Assembly: GCF_902168435.1 (NCBI RefSeq)
Contig: NZ_LR656166.1
Span: 124,001-188,000 of the forward strand
Direction: 5' to 3'
DNA from: Bacillus marasmi
Lineage (GTDB): Bacteria > Bacillota > Bacilli > Bacillales > Cytobacillaceae
DNA: 64,000 nt
Of the stretch, positions 52,047 to 60,245 are shown piece after piece; the first letter of the stretch is position 1; the number at the start of each line of letters is the position of its first letter. The position numbers were made by a program, and so were the translations under genes. The notes below the pieces were generated by a model. That model saw only the letters and a list, made by a program, of their open reading frames with translations. It made no database searches and was not told the DNA's origin.

Positions 52047-52956
52047 CAGGCTCAACCTCGCTTTCAAATAACCACGTCAAACCATTGTCAGTTGAGATGA
52101 ATTTCCCTTTAATTTTGCCACCCAAATAATCACCATTTGGTCCTTGATTGATTAGCATGGCAAGCTTGTTTTCCTCTTTGGAAGGTGACTCGGCTATGAC
52201 AAATATCTTATCATACTCTGCGGGAATTGTGATTTGAGCTTGGTTCCACGAGTTGCCTCCATCTTGGGTGACATACAAATCTGGCTTTTCAGGGTTGAGG
52301 ATGCCAAAGGAGAGGAATCCAGTCTTCTCGTCAACAAAACCACCATCAGCTACTAATCTCGTTGTATCAGGGCGGTTGGTTTCGGTCCAAGTCGCGCCTC
52401 CATCAATAGTTAAAAAAATTGAAGACCATTCTGATGACATGGTTCTGTCACCGGATACAATCGCATAACCAAAGATTTCATTTAGAAAATCAATTTTCCT
52501 AAATCGAATAAAGGGATATGTATCAGTTATGATAGAGTGCTGCCAAGTTTTTCCTTGGTCTAAAGAAATGACATATTGAAGCTTATAGTTAGTATTCAAA
52601 AACAAAGCCCGATCTTTGGTGAGTATATAGCTGTTTTGTATCAATTCTTCTTTGTTACCTGTATACTCTCCGGAAAATAATGATTCTTTTTCAATCGGAA
52701 CAGTAATCCAATTTGTCCCATTATCATATGTAATTTGTAATTGGTCATTTTGCAATGAGTAGCCAATCCCACTTGTAGCATCCTCGTAAATCGGCATTAA
52801 TTTTTCTGGCTGAGGCTCTTTAGCTTCTTTTTGAATCTTTTCTTCAAGCTGTTCCAGCTCTGGTTTTGAAATTTGTGTGTTGGTTTGGTAGATGACGGTC
52901 GCCAACATGATGCCAATCATCATGATACTTGCTAGGCCTATTAGAAACTTTTTCAT
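52030..52956 (-). CDS. Exported Asp-box repeat (sialidase-like propeller) protein
   Basis: A 308-residue protein with an N-terminal membrane anchor (about 4-24) and an extracytoplasmic beta-propeller. Five Asp-box turns are visible: TYDNGTNW, SLDQGKTW, TIDGGATW, TQDGGNSW and STDNGLTW. Catalytic residues of sialidases are not present, so a structural or binding role as in YCF48-like proteins is likely. AAGGGAG precedes the ATG. It overlaps the membrane-anchored gene by 17 bases. Confidence 0.8.
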   Translation of the reverse strand: MKKFLIGLASIMMIGIMLATVIYQTNTQISKPELEQLEEKIQKEAKEPQPEKLMPIYEDATSGIGYSLQNDQLQITYDNGTNWITVPIEKESLFSGEYTGNKEELIQNSYILTKDRALFLNTNYKLQYVISLDQGKTWQHSIITDTYPFIRFRKIDFLNEIFGYAIVSGDRTMSSEWSSIFLTIDGGATWTETNRPDTTRLVADGGFVDEKTGFLSFGILNPEKPDLYVTQDGGNSWNQAQITIPAEYDKIFVIAESPSKEENKLAMLINQGPNGDYLGGKIKGKFISTDNGLTWLFESEVEPDETKN

Positions 52957-53039
52957 CGAAAAAACTCCCTTGCGTATACGAACCTTTTAATAATTTTAGC
53001 ATAACAGACAGAAAATGCGTTAGAAAGAGCACCATTAAC

Positions 53040-53072
53040 AAAAAGCGCAGACCCTCAAGGTTCTGCGCTTCT
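53040..53072 (-). terminator. Terminator after the small secreted protein
   Basis: On the minus strand AAGCGCAGAACC and GGGTCTGCGCTT pair around TTGA and are followed by TTTTGTT. Confidence 0.85.
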
Positions 53073-53087
53073 AACATATATTATTAT

Positions 53088-53375
53088 TTAGTACATTCCA
53101 TAAGCAGGATCAATTCCTAAAACATTTTCACCATCTAATTCAACCCAAATGTAGGAATGGTCAATTTCAAGTCCAGTAGTGTTGGTTACAAGACTATGCA
53201 AATCTTCTTGTAGCTTAAATGTTAATGCTCCGGTATTGATAGGTAATGTGAGGTTTAGTCCTGTATTAATTGAAATAGTCTTATCAGCTGAACCTACATA
53301 TGCAGCATCAGCACCAGTTGAAAAGATTGGTAACAATGCAAGTGTAAGCACAGCAACGATTAATATTTTTTTCAC
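53088..53375 (-). CDS. Small secreted protein (95 aa)
   Basis: A 95-residue protein with a Sec signal, MKKILIVAVLTLALLPIFST then GADAA (probable cleavage). The mature 70 residues are uncharged and beta-rich, with Asn/Thr/Leu alternation (ISINTGLNLTLPINTGALTF). GTG start seven bases after AGGAGG. It follows the HD-GYP gene after 11 bases, so it may be an output or partner of cyclic-di-GMP control. I recognise no family. Confidence 0.75.
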   Translation of the reverse strand: MKKILIVAVLTLALLPIFSTGADAAYVGSADKTISINTGLNLTLPINTGALTFKLQEDLHSLVTNTTGLEIDHSYIWVELDGENVLGIDPAYGMY

Positions 53376-53386
53376 GAAATCACCTC

Positions 53387-54286
53387 CTAAGCTAGTATTT
53401 TGTCTTTTATGGAAAAGAACGTCTCGACAACCTTTGGATGAAACATCGTGCCTATATTCCGTTCTAATTCTGCTAGAGCAGTATCAACTGATAACCCTTT
53501 ACGATAAACACGATCGGTTGTCATCGCATCAAATGTATCAACAACAGAGATGATTGCCGCTTGAATTAAGATTTCATCTCCTTGAAGTTGTTTCGGGTAA
53601 CCTTTGCCATCAAATCTTTCATGATGCTGTTCGACGATTTTTCCAGCCTTGATTAATTCTGGGATGTTAGTATTTTCTAATGTTTCTCGTCCCCAGGTTG
53701 TATGCATTTTCATTATTTCATATTCTTCGTCGGTTAGCTTTCCTGGTTTGTTTAAGATGTGGTCAGGCACTTTGACTTTCCCAATATCGTGTAGAAAAGC
53801 CCCTAAATTTAAGCTATATAGTTCATCAGTAGATAGCTCCATTTTCGTCCCAATCAACATTGATAGCTCTTTGATTCGCTCACAATGCTCAGCGGTATAA
53901 CCGTCTTTTTCTTCAACCATGACTGCTAAATCCAACATTTCTTGTAAGGAACTACTATAATTCTGAAATTGTGGTTGGGAGGTGACATATATGAACTCAA
54001 CATCCGTTTGAGCAATGAAGAGCGAAAACTCTGTGACAGGGCATGCGTGGAAGGAGTCTCCAGTAGACAGGACGATCTCTTCACTAGGCGTTTGATAGAT
54101 TAAGGTTCCTGATAGAATCGTTAAGTGTTCTAAGGCAATCCAGCCTTCTGCTGGCCCCATTGCCCATCGTCCACCTTTGTATAGCTTATGATGAATGACT
54201 TCGGTACCATCTCCAGAAGCCAATAGCGAAAGTTCCATATTTTTTAAATAGACTTTTTTCATTGCATCCTTTTTTAGTATGTTCAT
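53387..54286 (-). CDS. Cupin-like plus HD-GYP protein
   Basis: A 299-residue cytoplasmic protein. Residues 20-110 resemble a small cupin/sensor fold (HHKLYKGGRWAMGPAEGWIALEH, FHACPVTEFSLFIAQTD). Residues 120-299 are an HD-GYP domain with GYTAEHCERIKELS, LHDIGKVKVPDHILNKPGKL, HHERFDGKGYP and VVDTFDAMTTDRVYR. It should hydrolyse cyclic di-GMP under control of an unknown ligand. AGGAGG lies seven bases before the ATG. It is the first gene of a unit with the small secreted protein. Confidence 0.88.
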   Translation of the reverse strand: MNILKKDAMKKVYLKNMELSLLASGDGTEVIHHKLYKGGRWAMGPAEGWIALEHLTILSGTLIYQTPSEEIVLSTGDSFHACPVTEFSLFIAQTDVEFIYVTSQPQFQNYSSSLQEMLDLAVMVEEKDGYTAEHCERIKELSMLIGTKMELSTDELYSLNLGAFLHDIGKVKVPDHILNKPGKLTDEEYEIMKMHTTWGRETLENTNIPELIKAGKIVEQHHERFDGKGYPKQLQGDEILIQAAIISVVDTFDAMTTDRVYRKGLSVDTALAELERNIGTMFHPKVVETFFSIKDKILA

Positions 54287-54578
54287 ATTTTTTCCTCCTA
54301 AAAATAAAAAACGTACTTTTCGTGTGGAGTAGAAAATTATACTATTTATGCAATATTGAATTTAGTAGAATAAATATAATCTTTAGTCCTAACGATAATC
54401 GCATAGAAAAAGTGATATAAATCACTCAAATTTCTACTTCTTATAACAATATATCTAAATTGCTTGTGCGTAAATATCTAAAATTCGACAATTTTCGAAT
54501 GATTAAAATTTTAGCGGAATACCTTTCTTGATTCATATGACGATTAGGAGGCTGGGGATGAATAAATAGTTTGCGAGA

Positions 54579-54659
54579 ATGGAAGATTTTATCGTGGGTT
54601 TATTTCTTATCACTTTTGCATGGCTGATATGCGTTATACAAACAATTAAAAGACAATAA
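54579..54659 (+). CDS. Possible 26-residue single-helix membrane peptide
   Basis: ATG opens MEDFIVGLFLITFAWLICVI followed by QTIKRQ, an excellent membrane helix with a basic tail, and a terminator follows immediately. The ribosome binding site is weak (GCGAGA), although a strong AGGAGG lies 29 bases upstream in front of a frame that closes after three codons. Real or decayed, it is unassigned. The rest of 54287-54578 holds nothing I recognise. Confidence 0.35.
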   Translation: MEDFIVGLFLITFAWLICVIQTIKRQ

Positions 54660-54686
54660 TCAGATTAAGACTGACTATTGTCCTTT
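54651..54686 (+). terminator. Terminator after the 26-residue peptide
   Basis: GACAATAATCAG and CTGACTATTGTC pair with one mismatch around ATTAAGA, followed by CTTTTGTT. Confidence 0.7.
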
Positions 54687-54726
54687 TGTTGACTCGGCAA
54701 TTTACTAATTTTGAAACACTAAAAAG

Positions 54727-56007
54727 CTATACTATTAGCCTATTCCTCTTAGCTTCATGAAGTAATTCCTCACGAAACTGTGGATGAGCAAGACTTATCA
54801 ATGCCAGTGTTCGCTGCGAAATACTTTTTCCTTTAAGCTGAGCAATTCCATATTCTGTAACGACATAATCAATATCGTTTTTTGAAGTGGATACGACAGA
54901 ACCAGGAGATAGAGTTGGCTTAATTCTTGAAACAGTTCCATTTCTGGCGGTCGAATGCAAACAAATAAAGCCTTTACCGTTTTTGGCAAATTGAACACCG
55001 CTTCCAAAGTCGGTTTGACCGCCGGTTGAGCTATGGTACTTACCAGCAATCGTTTCAGAAGCGCATTGGCCATAAAAGTCAATTTCGGTAGTCGCGTTAA
55101 TTGAAATCATATTGTCCTCTTGGGCAATTACCCTCGGGTCGTTTACGTAATTTACAGGGAGCATTTCTAGGACTCTATTATCATTCATAAATTCATAGAG
55201 CTTGTTTGTGCCAAATGCAAACGTCGCAACCATTTTGCCTTTATGAGTTTGCTTCTTAGAGCCCGTTATAACACCAATTTTGGCAAGTTCGGCAACACCA
55301 TCTGTAAGCATTTCTGTATGGATTCCTAAATCATGATGATGTTTTAATAGACTTACAACAGCGTCAGGGATTCCACCAATTCCTACTTGTATAGTTGAAC
55401 CGTGGTCTATGTGCTCGCAAACAAACTCGGCAATTTTCCGATCAGTATTTGTGACGATTGCAGGCTTCAACTCCACCAAAGGTGCATCACTGCGAATATA
55501 TCCTACTATTTGTGATAGATGGATAGAATTAGTGCCGTAAGTCCGCGGCATATGCTCGTTAATTTGCAAAATAAAGGGGATTTTTCCGATAAAATAAGCT
55601 GCGTATTCAGCTTCAGTTCCGAGTGAAAAATAGCCTTGTTCGTCCATTGGGGTTGCTTGGCAAATGACCAGAGGTTGTTTCGTCGTTAATTCTAAAAGTT
55701 CTGGCATTTTATGAAAATGGTTTGGAATAAGCTCACAGGTGCCATTTGCAAACGCTTTTCGGGCATAGCCATTTAAAAAATAGGAAAAGTATTGAATGTG
55801 TGGATGAATTCGATGCATGTATTTGCGATCCTTTAGTTCAAGCATTTGATGGATGCGCAGCGCAGAAAAACGGTCAGGATTTTCATCAATTGCAGTAAGG
55901 ATTAAATCTGGCTCTCCATTAGCAAGGGGAATGATTAAATCTGAATCATCTGGAATTAGGGATAAAATCTCATGAATATCTTTTTCTTTGTCAAATTGCA
56001 GATTCAT
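54727..56007 (-). CDS. Acetyl-CoA hydrolase/CoA-transferase family protein
   Basis: A 426-residue CoA-transferase of the acetyl-CoA hydrolase / 4-hydroxybutyrate CoA-transferase type. VGIGGIPDAVVSLL (CoA-binding glycine loop, near residue 205), GQCASETIAGKYHSSTGGQT and YVVTEYGIAQLKGKS are family landmarks. The acyl acceptor cannot be told. ATG at 56007 follows GAAAGGAT; a longer reading frame extends 171 bases upstream but has hydrophobic non-family sequence and no ribosome binding site. It diverges from DUF445. Confidence 0.88.
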   Translation of the reverse strand: MNLQFDKEKDIHEILSLIPDDSDLIIPLANGEPDLILTAIDENPDRFSALRIHQMLELKDRKYMHRIHPHIQYFSYFLNGYARKAFANGTCELIPNHFHKMPELLELTTKQPLVICQATPMDEQGYFSLGTEAEYAAYFIGKIPFILQINEHMPRTYGTNSIHLSQIVGYIRSDAPLVELKPAIVTNTDRKIAEFVCEHIDHGSTIQVGIGGIPDAVVSLLKHHHDLGIHTEMLTDGVAELAKIGVITGSKKQTHKGKMVATFAFGTNKLYEFMNDNRVLEMLPVNYVNDPRVIAQEDNMISINATTEIDFYGQCASETIAGKYHSSTGGQTDFGSGVQFAKNGKGFICLHSTARNGTVSRIKPTLSPGSVVSTSKNDIDYVVTEYGIAQLKGKSISQRTLALISLAHPQFREELLHEAKRNRLIV

Positions 56008-56201
56008 TCGCAAAATCCTTTCGTCATATAATGATGTTATTTGTAGTTTACATAAAAAGTTGAGCTTAACAAAGCAAATCGTACTGATTTCGCTAAAAAC
56101 TAGAACTTCATCATAAAAAATTGGTATTATATAAAGGGTAGTGTCAAAACTTGGGTAAATGTGTAAAAATAAACCCAAATTTTGTTATTAAATAAAATGG
56201 G

Positions 56202-57470
56202 ATGATTATGTATATGACAACTAAATCAAAAGAATCAAAAAAAATTGCTAGATATTCATTATTAATCATGGGAGCTGGTTTTTTAGGGACGATACCGTTT
56301 CAAGGATCCTTTTGGGTAGATTTGTTGCAGGGGGGCTTTGAAGCAGGACTTGTGGGAGGATTAGCTGATTGGTTTGCAGTTACAGCTTTATTTCGTCATC
56401 CGCTCGGAATTCCGATCCCTCATACTGCCTTACTGCCAAAAAATCGAGACAGAATGACTAACGGACTTGTGAAAACCATTAAGACGGAATGGCTTTCTAA
56501 GGAAAGTATTCAGGATAAAATCAAGCAAATTAAGTTTACCGATATTCTGGTTGGAAAAATTGAAAAAGAGCTTCACACAGATGCGTTTCGTCACGGTCTT
56601 GTTTCAATTATCAAGAAAATGATTAGCTATATCGACGTAGACAGATTAACACCGGTCGTCAAGAAACAAATTTTAAAAAACGCATTGAAAATCAATACGA
56701 GTAAAATACTTCAAACTGTCGGTGACCATTTACTAAAAGAACACTATGACCAGCGCGCACTAGATCACGTTTTGAAAAAAGCAGAGAACTGGTTAAATGA
56801 AAGCCAGACAACTTATAAGCTCGGTGCGGTGTCGATGAACATGCTTGATAAAATTGAAGTGGATGGTATTCTTCAATTCGCATTAAATTCAATGCGAAAT
56901 TTATTAAGTGAAGAAAAGTTGGGTAGTATCGTGAAAAAGCTTTTACTTAGTGGGGTGAACAGTCTGCAAAAAGAAACGGACCCCAATCGTGAGGCCATCC
57001 TAACTTATATCCGAAACGAACTGCAGAAGGCTTCTGAAAATGTTGAGCTCCTTACGAGTGTGGAGAATTGGAAGGAACAGTTTTTATCCAATTGGGAACC
57101 TGATGAGACCATCTCTAAAACCTTACATCAGTTCAAACAAACAGTCCTTGAAACGATTGAGGATGAGGCTTTTATTGAGACGTATCTTATGCCATTAGTT
57201 GAGCACATTCTCACAAACGTGAAAGAACAAGACGCACAAATCGATGCTTGGCTTCAAAAACAAATTTCAACGCTTGTTGAAAGGAACCATGAGCAAATTG
57301 GCAAGCTTGTAAAAGAAAACTTGGATAAACTTGATAATGAAACTTTGATTAATACGATGGAAAACAACATCGGTAAAGATCTGCAATGGATACGAGTCAA
57401 TGGTGCAGTGTGTGGCTTTATTATCGGGATTTTCCTAACTGGAATTCAAGCGGTGTTTCGATTGGTATAA
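56202..57470 (+). CDS. DUF445 membrane protein (YjiN-like)
   Basis: A 422-residue protein with DUF445 features: two N-terminal hydrophobic segments with GFEAGLVGGLADWFAVTALF and RHPLGIPIPHTALLPKNRDR, a long helical region (about 95-390), and a C-terminal membrane helix (GAVCGFIIGIFLTGIQAV). The function is unknown; homologues affect envelope or cell-shape traits. The start is uncertain among three in-frame ATG codons within 12 bases; only GGGATG is available as a ribosome binding site. Confidence 0.88.
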   Translation: MIMYMTTKSKESKKIARYSLLIMGAGFLGTIPFQGSFWVDLLQGGFEAGLVGGLADWFAVTALFRHPLGIPIPHTALLPKNRDRMTNGLVKTIKTEWLSKESIQDKIKQIKFTDILVGKIEKELHTDAFRHGLVSIIKKMISYIDVDRLTPVVKKQILKNALKINTSKILQTVGDHLLKEHYDQRALDHVLKKAENWLNESQTTYKLGAVSMNMLDKIEVDGILQFALNSMRNLLSEEKLGSIVKKLLLSGVNSLQKETDPNREAILTYIRNELQKASENVELLTSVENWKEQFLSNWEPDETISKTLHQFKQTVLETIEDEAFIETYLMPLVEHILTNVKEQDAQIDAWLQKQISTLVERNHEQIGKLVKENLDKLDNETLINTMENNIGKDLQWIRVNGAVCGFIIGIFLTGIQAVFRLV

Positions 57471-57499
57471 ATTTTACGAGTTTGAAAAACCTTCTCCAG

Positions 57500-57549
57500 A
57501 TCCCACGATATTGCTCGATTTTATGAGCTTTTGTTGTGGGATTTTTTTT
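57500..57549 (+). terminator. Terminator after DUF445 gene
   Basis: ATCCCAC and GTGGGAT enclose a second small stem GCTC/GAGC, followed by eight T. Confidence 0.8.
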
Positions 57550-57585
57550 AAGAAGAAATAGGCGATTTTTTTGTTGGAAGATGTA

Positions 57586-57614
57586 TTGACAGTTGTAATT
57601 TTTGTTGTTAAAAT
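57586..57614 (+). promoter_or_regulatory. Promoter of sulfur locus 3 leader D
   Basis: TTGACA (57586-57591), 17 bases, TAAAAT (57609-57614), a near-consensus promoter. TAGGAATAAAT, like the GGAAT element of the other sulfur promoters, lies about 13 bases downstream of the -10. Confidence 0.75.
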
Positions 57615-57658
57615 CGACTAAACTGATAGGAATAAATGAAATTAAAGAACTTAAAAAT

Positions 57659-57725
57659 AGCTGACTGGAAAACCAGAGGCCTTAATTTTTACTCCAACCG
57701 TGGAGGGAAAATTAAGGCTTTTTTG
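57659..57725 (+). promoter_or_regulatory. Sulfur-leader RNA motif D with terminator
   Basis: The motif reads AGCTGA-CTGG-AAAA-CCAG-AGGC and continues into a terminator, GCCTTAATTTT and AAAATTAAGGC, enclosing a small CTCC/GGAG stem and followed by TTTTTT. No gene lies between this terminator and the next leader, so it would stop transcription early unless relieved. Confidence 0.7.
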
Positions 57726-57851
57726 ATTTCTTTGATTTATTAAACTTTTTTCACCCTTAAGATTGACGATTTGAAGATGATAATAATTAGGATTTGGTAT
57801 TAGAGAGTAAAGTGGAAGAAATAATAATTTGAAGTTTTTACCATAACTATA

Positions 57852-57879
57852 TTGACAATATAGGAATATATGGTAAATT
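57852..57879 (+). promoter_or_regulatory. Promoter of leader E, with GGAAT element
   Basis: TTGACA (57852-57857) and TAAATT (57874-57879) are 16 bases apart. The spacer ATATAGGAATATATGG carries the same GGAAT and GGT as the promoters at 17322 and 37596. Confidence 0.55.
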
Positions 57880-57975
57880 AAACATATAGTTTTAATCGGT
57901 TTTAAAAATTCACTAGGATTGCATCTTTCACAATGAAAATCAGGTTATGAATTGAAAAATAAATAACTATCTCCT

Positions 57976-58037
57976 GCCCACTGGTCGTCCAAGAGGCTCA
58001 CATGATTCAGTTTCTTACTGAAGTGTGAGCTTTTTTT
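57976..58037 (+). promoter_or_regulatory. Sulfur-leader RNA motif E with terminator
   Basis: The motif reads GCCCA-CTGG-TCGT-CCAAG-AGGC, with one extra base in the 3' arm. It runs into a terminator with outer arms GCTCACA and TGTGAGC, an inner CAGT/ACTG stem and seven T. Confidence 0.65.
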
Positions 58038-58134
58038 AAATCGTCAATGTGAAGGATCAATACACAGTGTAATCGAAATATAAACCGATTATAACTATAG
58101 GTATAGTAATAGTTAATTGAAGGGTGGTGAATTA

Positions 58135-58218
58135 ATGAAAATAATCATGAAATTACAAATGAATCTAGCCCAAGCCGACTGGTCATCCGAGAGGCTCACA
58201 TTTCTTAGGAACAACTGA
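58135..58218 (+). CDS. Possible 27-residue leader peptide overlapping motif F
   Basis: GGGTGGTG lies five bases before an ATG that opens MKIIMKLQMNLAQADWSSER and closes with TGA inside the loop of the motif F terminator. The peptide contains three Met codons in its first nine residues. A ribosome paused or released here could alter terminator folding. The other motif copies are not within such frames, so this may be accidental. Confidence 0.3.
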   Translation: MKIIMKLQMNLAQADWSSERLTFLRNN

Positions 58219-58236
58219 AATGTGAGCCTCTTTTAT
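58174..58236 (+). promoter_or_regulatory. Sulfur-leader RNA motif F with terminator
   Basis: The motif reads GCCGA-CTGG-TCAT-CCGAG-AGGC and merges with a terminator whose arms GAGGCTCACATTTC and GAAATGTGAGCCTC pair perfectly over 14 bases, then TTTTATTT. The GAGGC end of the motif is itself the start of the terminator stem, so motif and terminator cannot both form fully, as in an antiterminator switch. It is the last such leader before the ssuB-type gene. Confidence 0.7.
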
Positions 58237-58269
58237 TTCGAAAATATGGTAATCGCTGTCCTCTAAAAT

Positions 58270-58470
58270 CAGTAAATAATCTATGCGGACATCAAAGCTC
58301 TTATTTGGAATAAAAACAGTCTTTTCGAGGTGTTAGAGGACATAGAGGCCGCTATTCGCCTAAATATCGGCTTTCCTATCATGATTTTGATTAAATAAGA
58401 TATCTGGTGTCCGCAAACCTTTGAAATCATGAGTTTTTATCGCAAAAAAGGTACTCAGTGTCCGCTCTTA
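58270..58470. repeat. Gene-free stretch with GCGGACA/TGTCCGC repeats
   Basis: GCGGACATCA near 58276, GAGGACATAGAGGCCGC near 58335, TGTCCGC near 58410 and TGTCCGCTCTTATCATGA near 58459 are direct and inverted repeats of one short word. No gene is supported. It lies between the last leader terminator and the ssuB-type gene. Confidence 0.5.
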
Positions 58471-58509
58471 TCATGAACAACCACAATAAATAAGTTTGGA
58501 GTGATGTCA

Positions 58510-59319
58510 ATGGCATCAGTTGAAAAAATTCGGTTTGAAAAAGTAACGAAAACATTCCCAATCCGTGGTGATACAAAAAAACGGGGGTTAAAAGAATTCA
58601 CAGCGGTGAAAGACATTCACTTTACGGTGAAGGAGGGGGAGTTTATCACATTAGTTGGTCCAAGTGGTTGCGGTAAATCAACACTATTAGATTTACTAGG
58701 AGGTTTAACAAAGCCAAGTAGCGGGCGAATTTTAATCGATGGAAAAGAAATAAGTGGACCTGGCTTAGATCGCGGTACCGTCTTTCAACAATACGCTTTA
58801 TTCCCATGGAAAACAGCTCGTGGAAATATTGAATTCGGTTTAGAGGCGAAGGGTGTACCAAAACAAGAATGGAAGCAATTGGGGGATTACTACTTAGATT
58901 TAGTCGGTTTGAAAAATTTCGCAGATCGATATCCTCATGAATTATCTGGTGGAATGAAGCAACGGGTGGCAATTGCTAGAAGTTTAGCTTTTAATCCGGA
59001 TGTTCTACTATTAGACGAACCATTTGCTGCACTTGATGCTCAGACTCGAGAAACACTCCAGACGGAGCTATTGCGAATTTGGGAAAAAACAGGAAAAACC
59101 ATTATTTTCATTACGCATGGAATAGATGAAGCTGTGTATCTTGGTCAACGTGTTGTCATTTTGACTGCCAATCCAGGTTCAGTGAAAAAAATAGTTGATA
59201 TTCCATTAACTAATAGATTAGAAGCGGCAGATATTCATGCGAATCCTGAATTTGTAAAAGCACGTCATGAAGTTTGGAACCTTCTGCATGAACAAGAGTT
59301 TGTCGGCGCAAATATTTAG
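58510..59319 (+). CDS. ssuB: Sulfonate-type ABC transporter ATP-binding protein
   Basis: A 269-residue ATPase of the nitrate/sulfonate/taurine (SsuB/TauB) type. Walker A TLVGPSGCGKSTLL (about residues 47-60), Q-loop QQYALFPWKTARGNIEFGL, signature LSGGMKQRVAIAR, Walker B LLLDEPFAALDAQTRE and H-loop FITHGIDEAVYL are intact. ATG at 58510 is eight bases after GGAG. It is the first gene of the operon with permease, monooxygenase, binding protein and second monooxygenase, so it energises uptake of an organosulfur compound. Confidence 0.9.
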   Translation: MASVEKIRFEKVTKTFPIRGDTKKRGLKEFTAVKDIHFTVKEGEFITLVGPSGCGKSTLLDLLGGLTKPSSGRILIDGKEISGPGLDRGTVFQQYALFPWKTARGNIEFGLEAKGVPKQEWKQLGDYYLDLVGLKNFADRYPHELSGGMKQRVAIARSLAFNPDVLLLDEPFAALDAQTRETLQTELLRIWEKTGKTIIFITHGIDEAVYLGQRVVILTANPGSVKKIVDIPLTNRLEAADIHANPEFVKARHEVWNLLHEQEFVGANI

Positions 59320-59335
59320 AAGGAGGGATTCTTTG

Positions 59336-60169
59336 ATGGCGACGGTTGTCCGAAAAATAGAAATGGAAGAAACAAAGCTAACGAAGACTACAACACTTTC
59401 TACTTTTCACCTAGCATCAAAATTTTTCAAACAATCAATCGTGATAATAAGTTTACTATTGTTATGGGAATTCGCTCCGAGGCTTGGATTTGTAAATCCA
59501 GAGTATCTCCCACCATTTTTACAGGTTCTTGATGCTTGGAGAGAAATGCTTATCACAGGGGAATTATGGACGCATTTTTCTACAAGTATCACTCGATCTA
59601 TATATGGATTTCTATTAGCTTTAGCCGTTGGAATACCGCTCGGGTTACTAATTGGATGGTACCCGCTCATGAACGAATTATTGAATCCAGCATTTGAAGT
59701 TTACCGTAACACGGCAACATTAGCACTATTACCAGTGTTTATGTTAGTGCTTGGAATTGGAGAAGCGTCGAAAATAGCCATTGTTTTTTACGCGTGCACT
59801 GCTGAAATATTGTTGCATACGATTGCAGGAGTGAAAAATGTGGATCCATTATTGATTAAATCAGCTCGCTCTATGAATCTATCTTCATATAAGTTATTTA
59901 CGAAAGTGGTATTACCGGCAGCACTACCTACGATTTTTGTAGGGATACGAATGGCAGGGACTGGCTGCATATTAATATTGATGGCTGCAGAAATGATTGG
60001 AGCAAAAGCGGGGTTGGGCTATCTAATAACTTTTGCACAGCACAATTTCCAAATTGCAAAAATGTTTGCCGGAATATTAACGATTTCCATGTTAGGCTTA
60101 CTTGTTAATATCGGTTTAACCTCGTTAGAAAGAAGAGTTTCAAGGTGGCAGCAACATCCAAATGCTTAA
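59336..60169 (+). CDS. ssuC: Sulfonate-type ABC transporter permease
   Basis: A 277-residue permease with six hydrophobic segments of the SsuC/TauC type, including the EAA-like loop ARSMNLSSYKLFTKVVLPAALPTIFVGIRMA (read as residues 178-208 in two parts). ATG at 59336 follows GAAGGAGGG; the longer frame from 59267 overlaps ssuB and has no signal. The gene lies 16 bases after ssuB and forms the membrane channel of the importer. Confidence 0.9.
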   Translation: MATVVRKIEMEETKLTKTTTLSTFHLASKFFKQSIVIISLLLLWEFAPRLGFVNPEYLPPFLQVLDAWREMLITGELWTHFSTSITRSIYGFLLALAVGIPLGLLIGWYPLMNELLNPAFEVYRNTATLALLPVFMLVLGIGEASKIAIVFYACTAEILLHTIAGVKNVDPLLIKSARSMNLSSYKLFTKVVLPAALPTIFVGIRMAGTGCILILMAAEMIGAKAGLGYLITFAQHNFQIAKMFAGILTISMLGLLVNIGLTSLERRVSRWQQHPNA

Positions 60170-60245
60170 CGATTTTACTTTAGCTCCAGTAATTTCTGTT
60201 TATTTTTTAAATATAAAACAAACTAATCTTATAGGAGTGGTCAAA

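Noticed and set aside
54727-56178. A 57-residue N-terminal extension of the CoA-transferase
   Set aside because: It lacks a ribosome binding site and adds hydrophobic sequence not expected in the family; ATG at 56007 has a normal site.
57976-58236. Leaders E and F as ykkC-type (guanidine) riboswitches because of ACTGGTC...CCGAGAG
   Set aside because: The rest of the ykkC consensus (TAGGGTTCCG and the downstream ACGGC core) is missing, the region is too short, and the downstream genes are sulfur genes.
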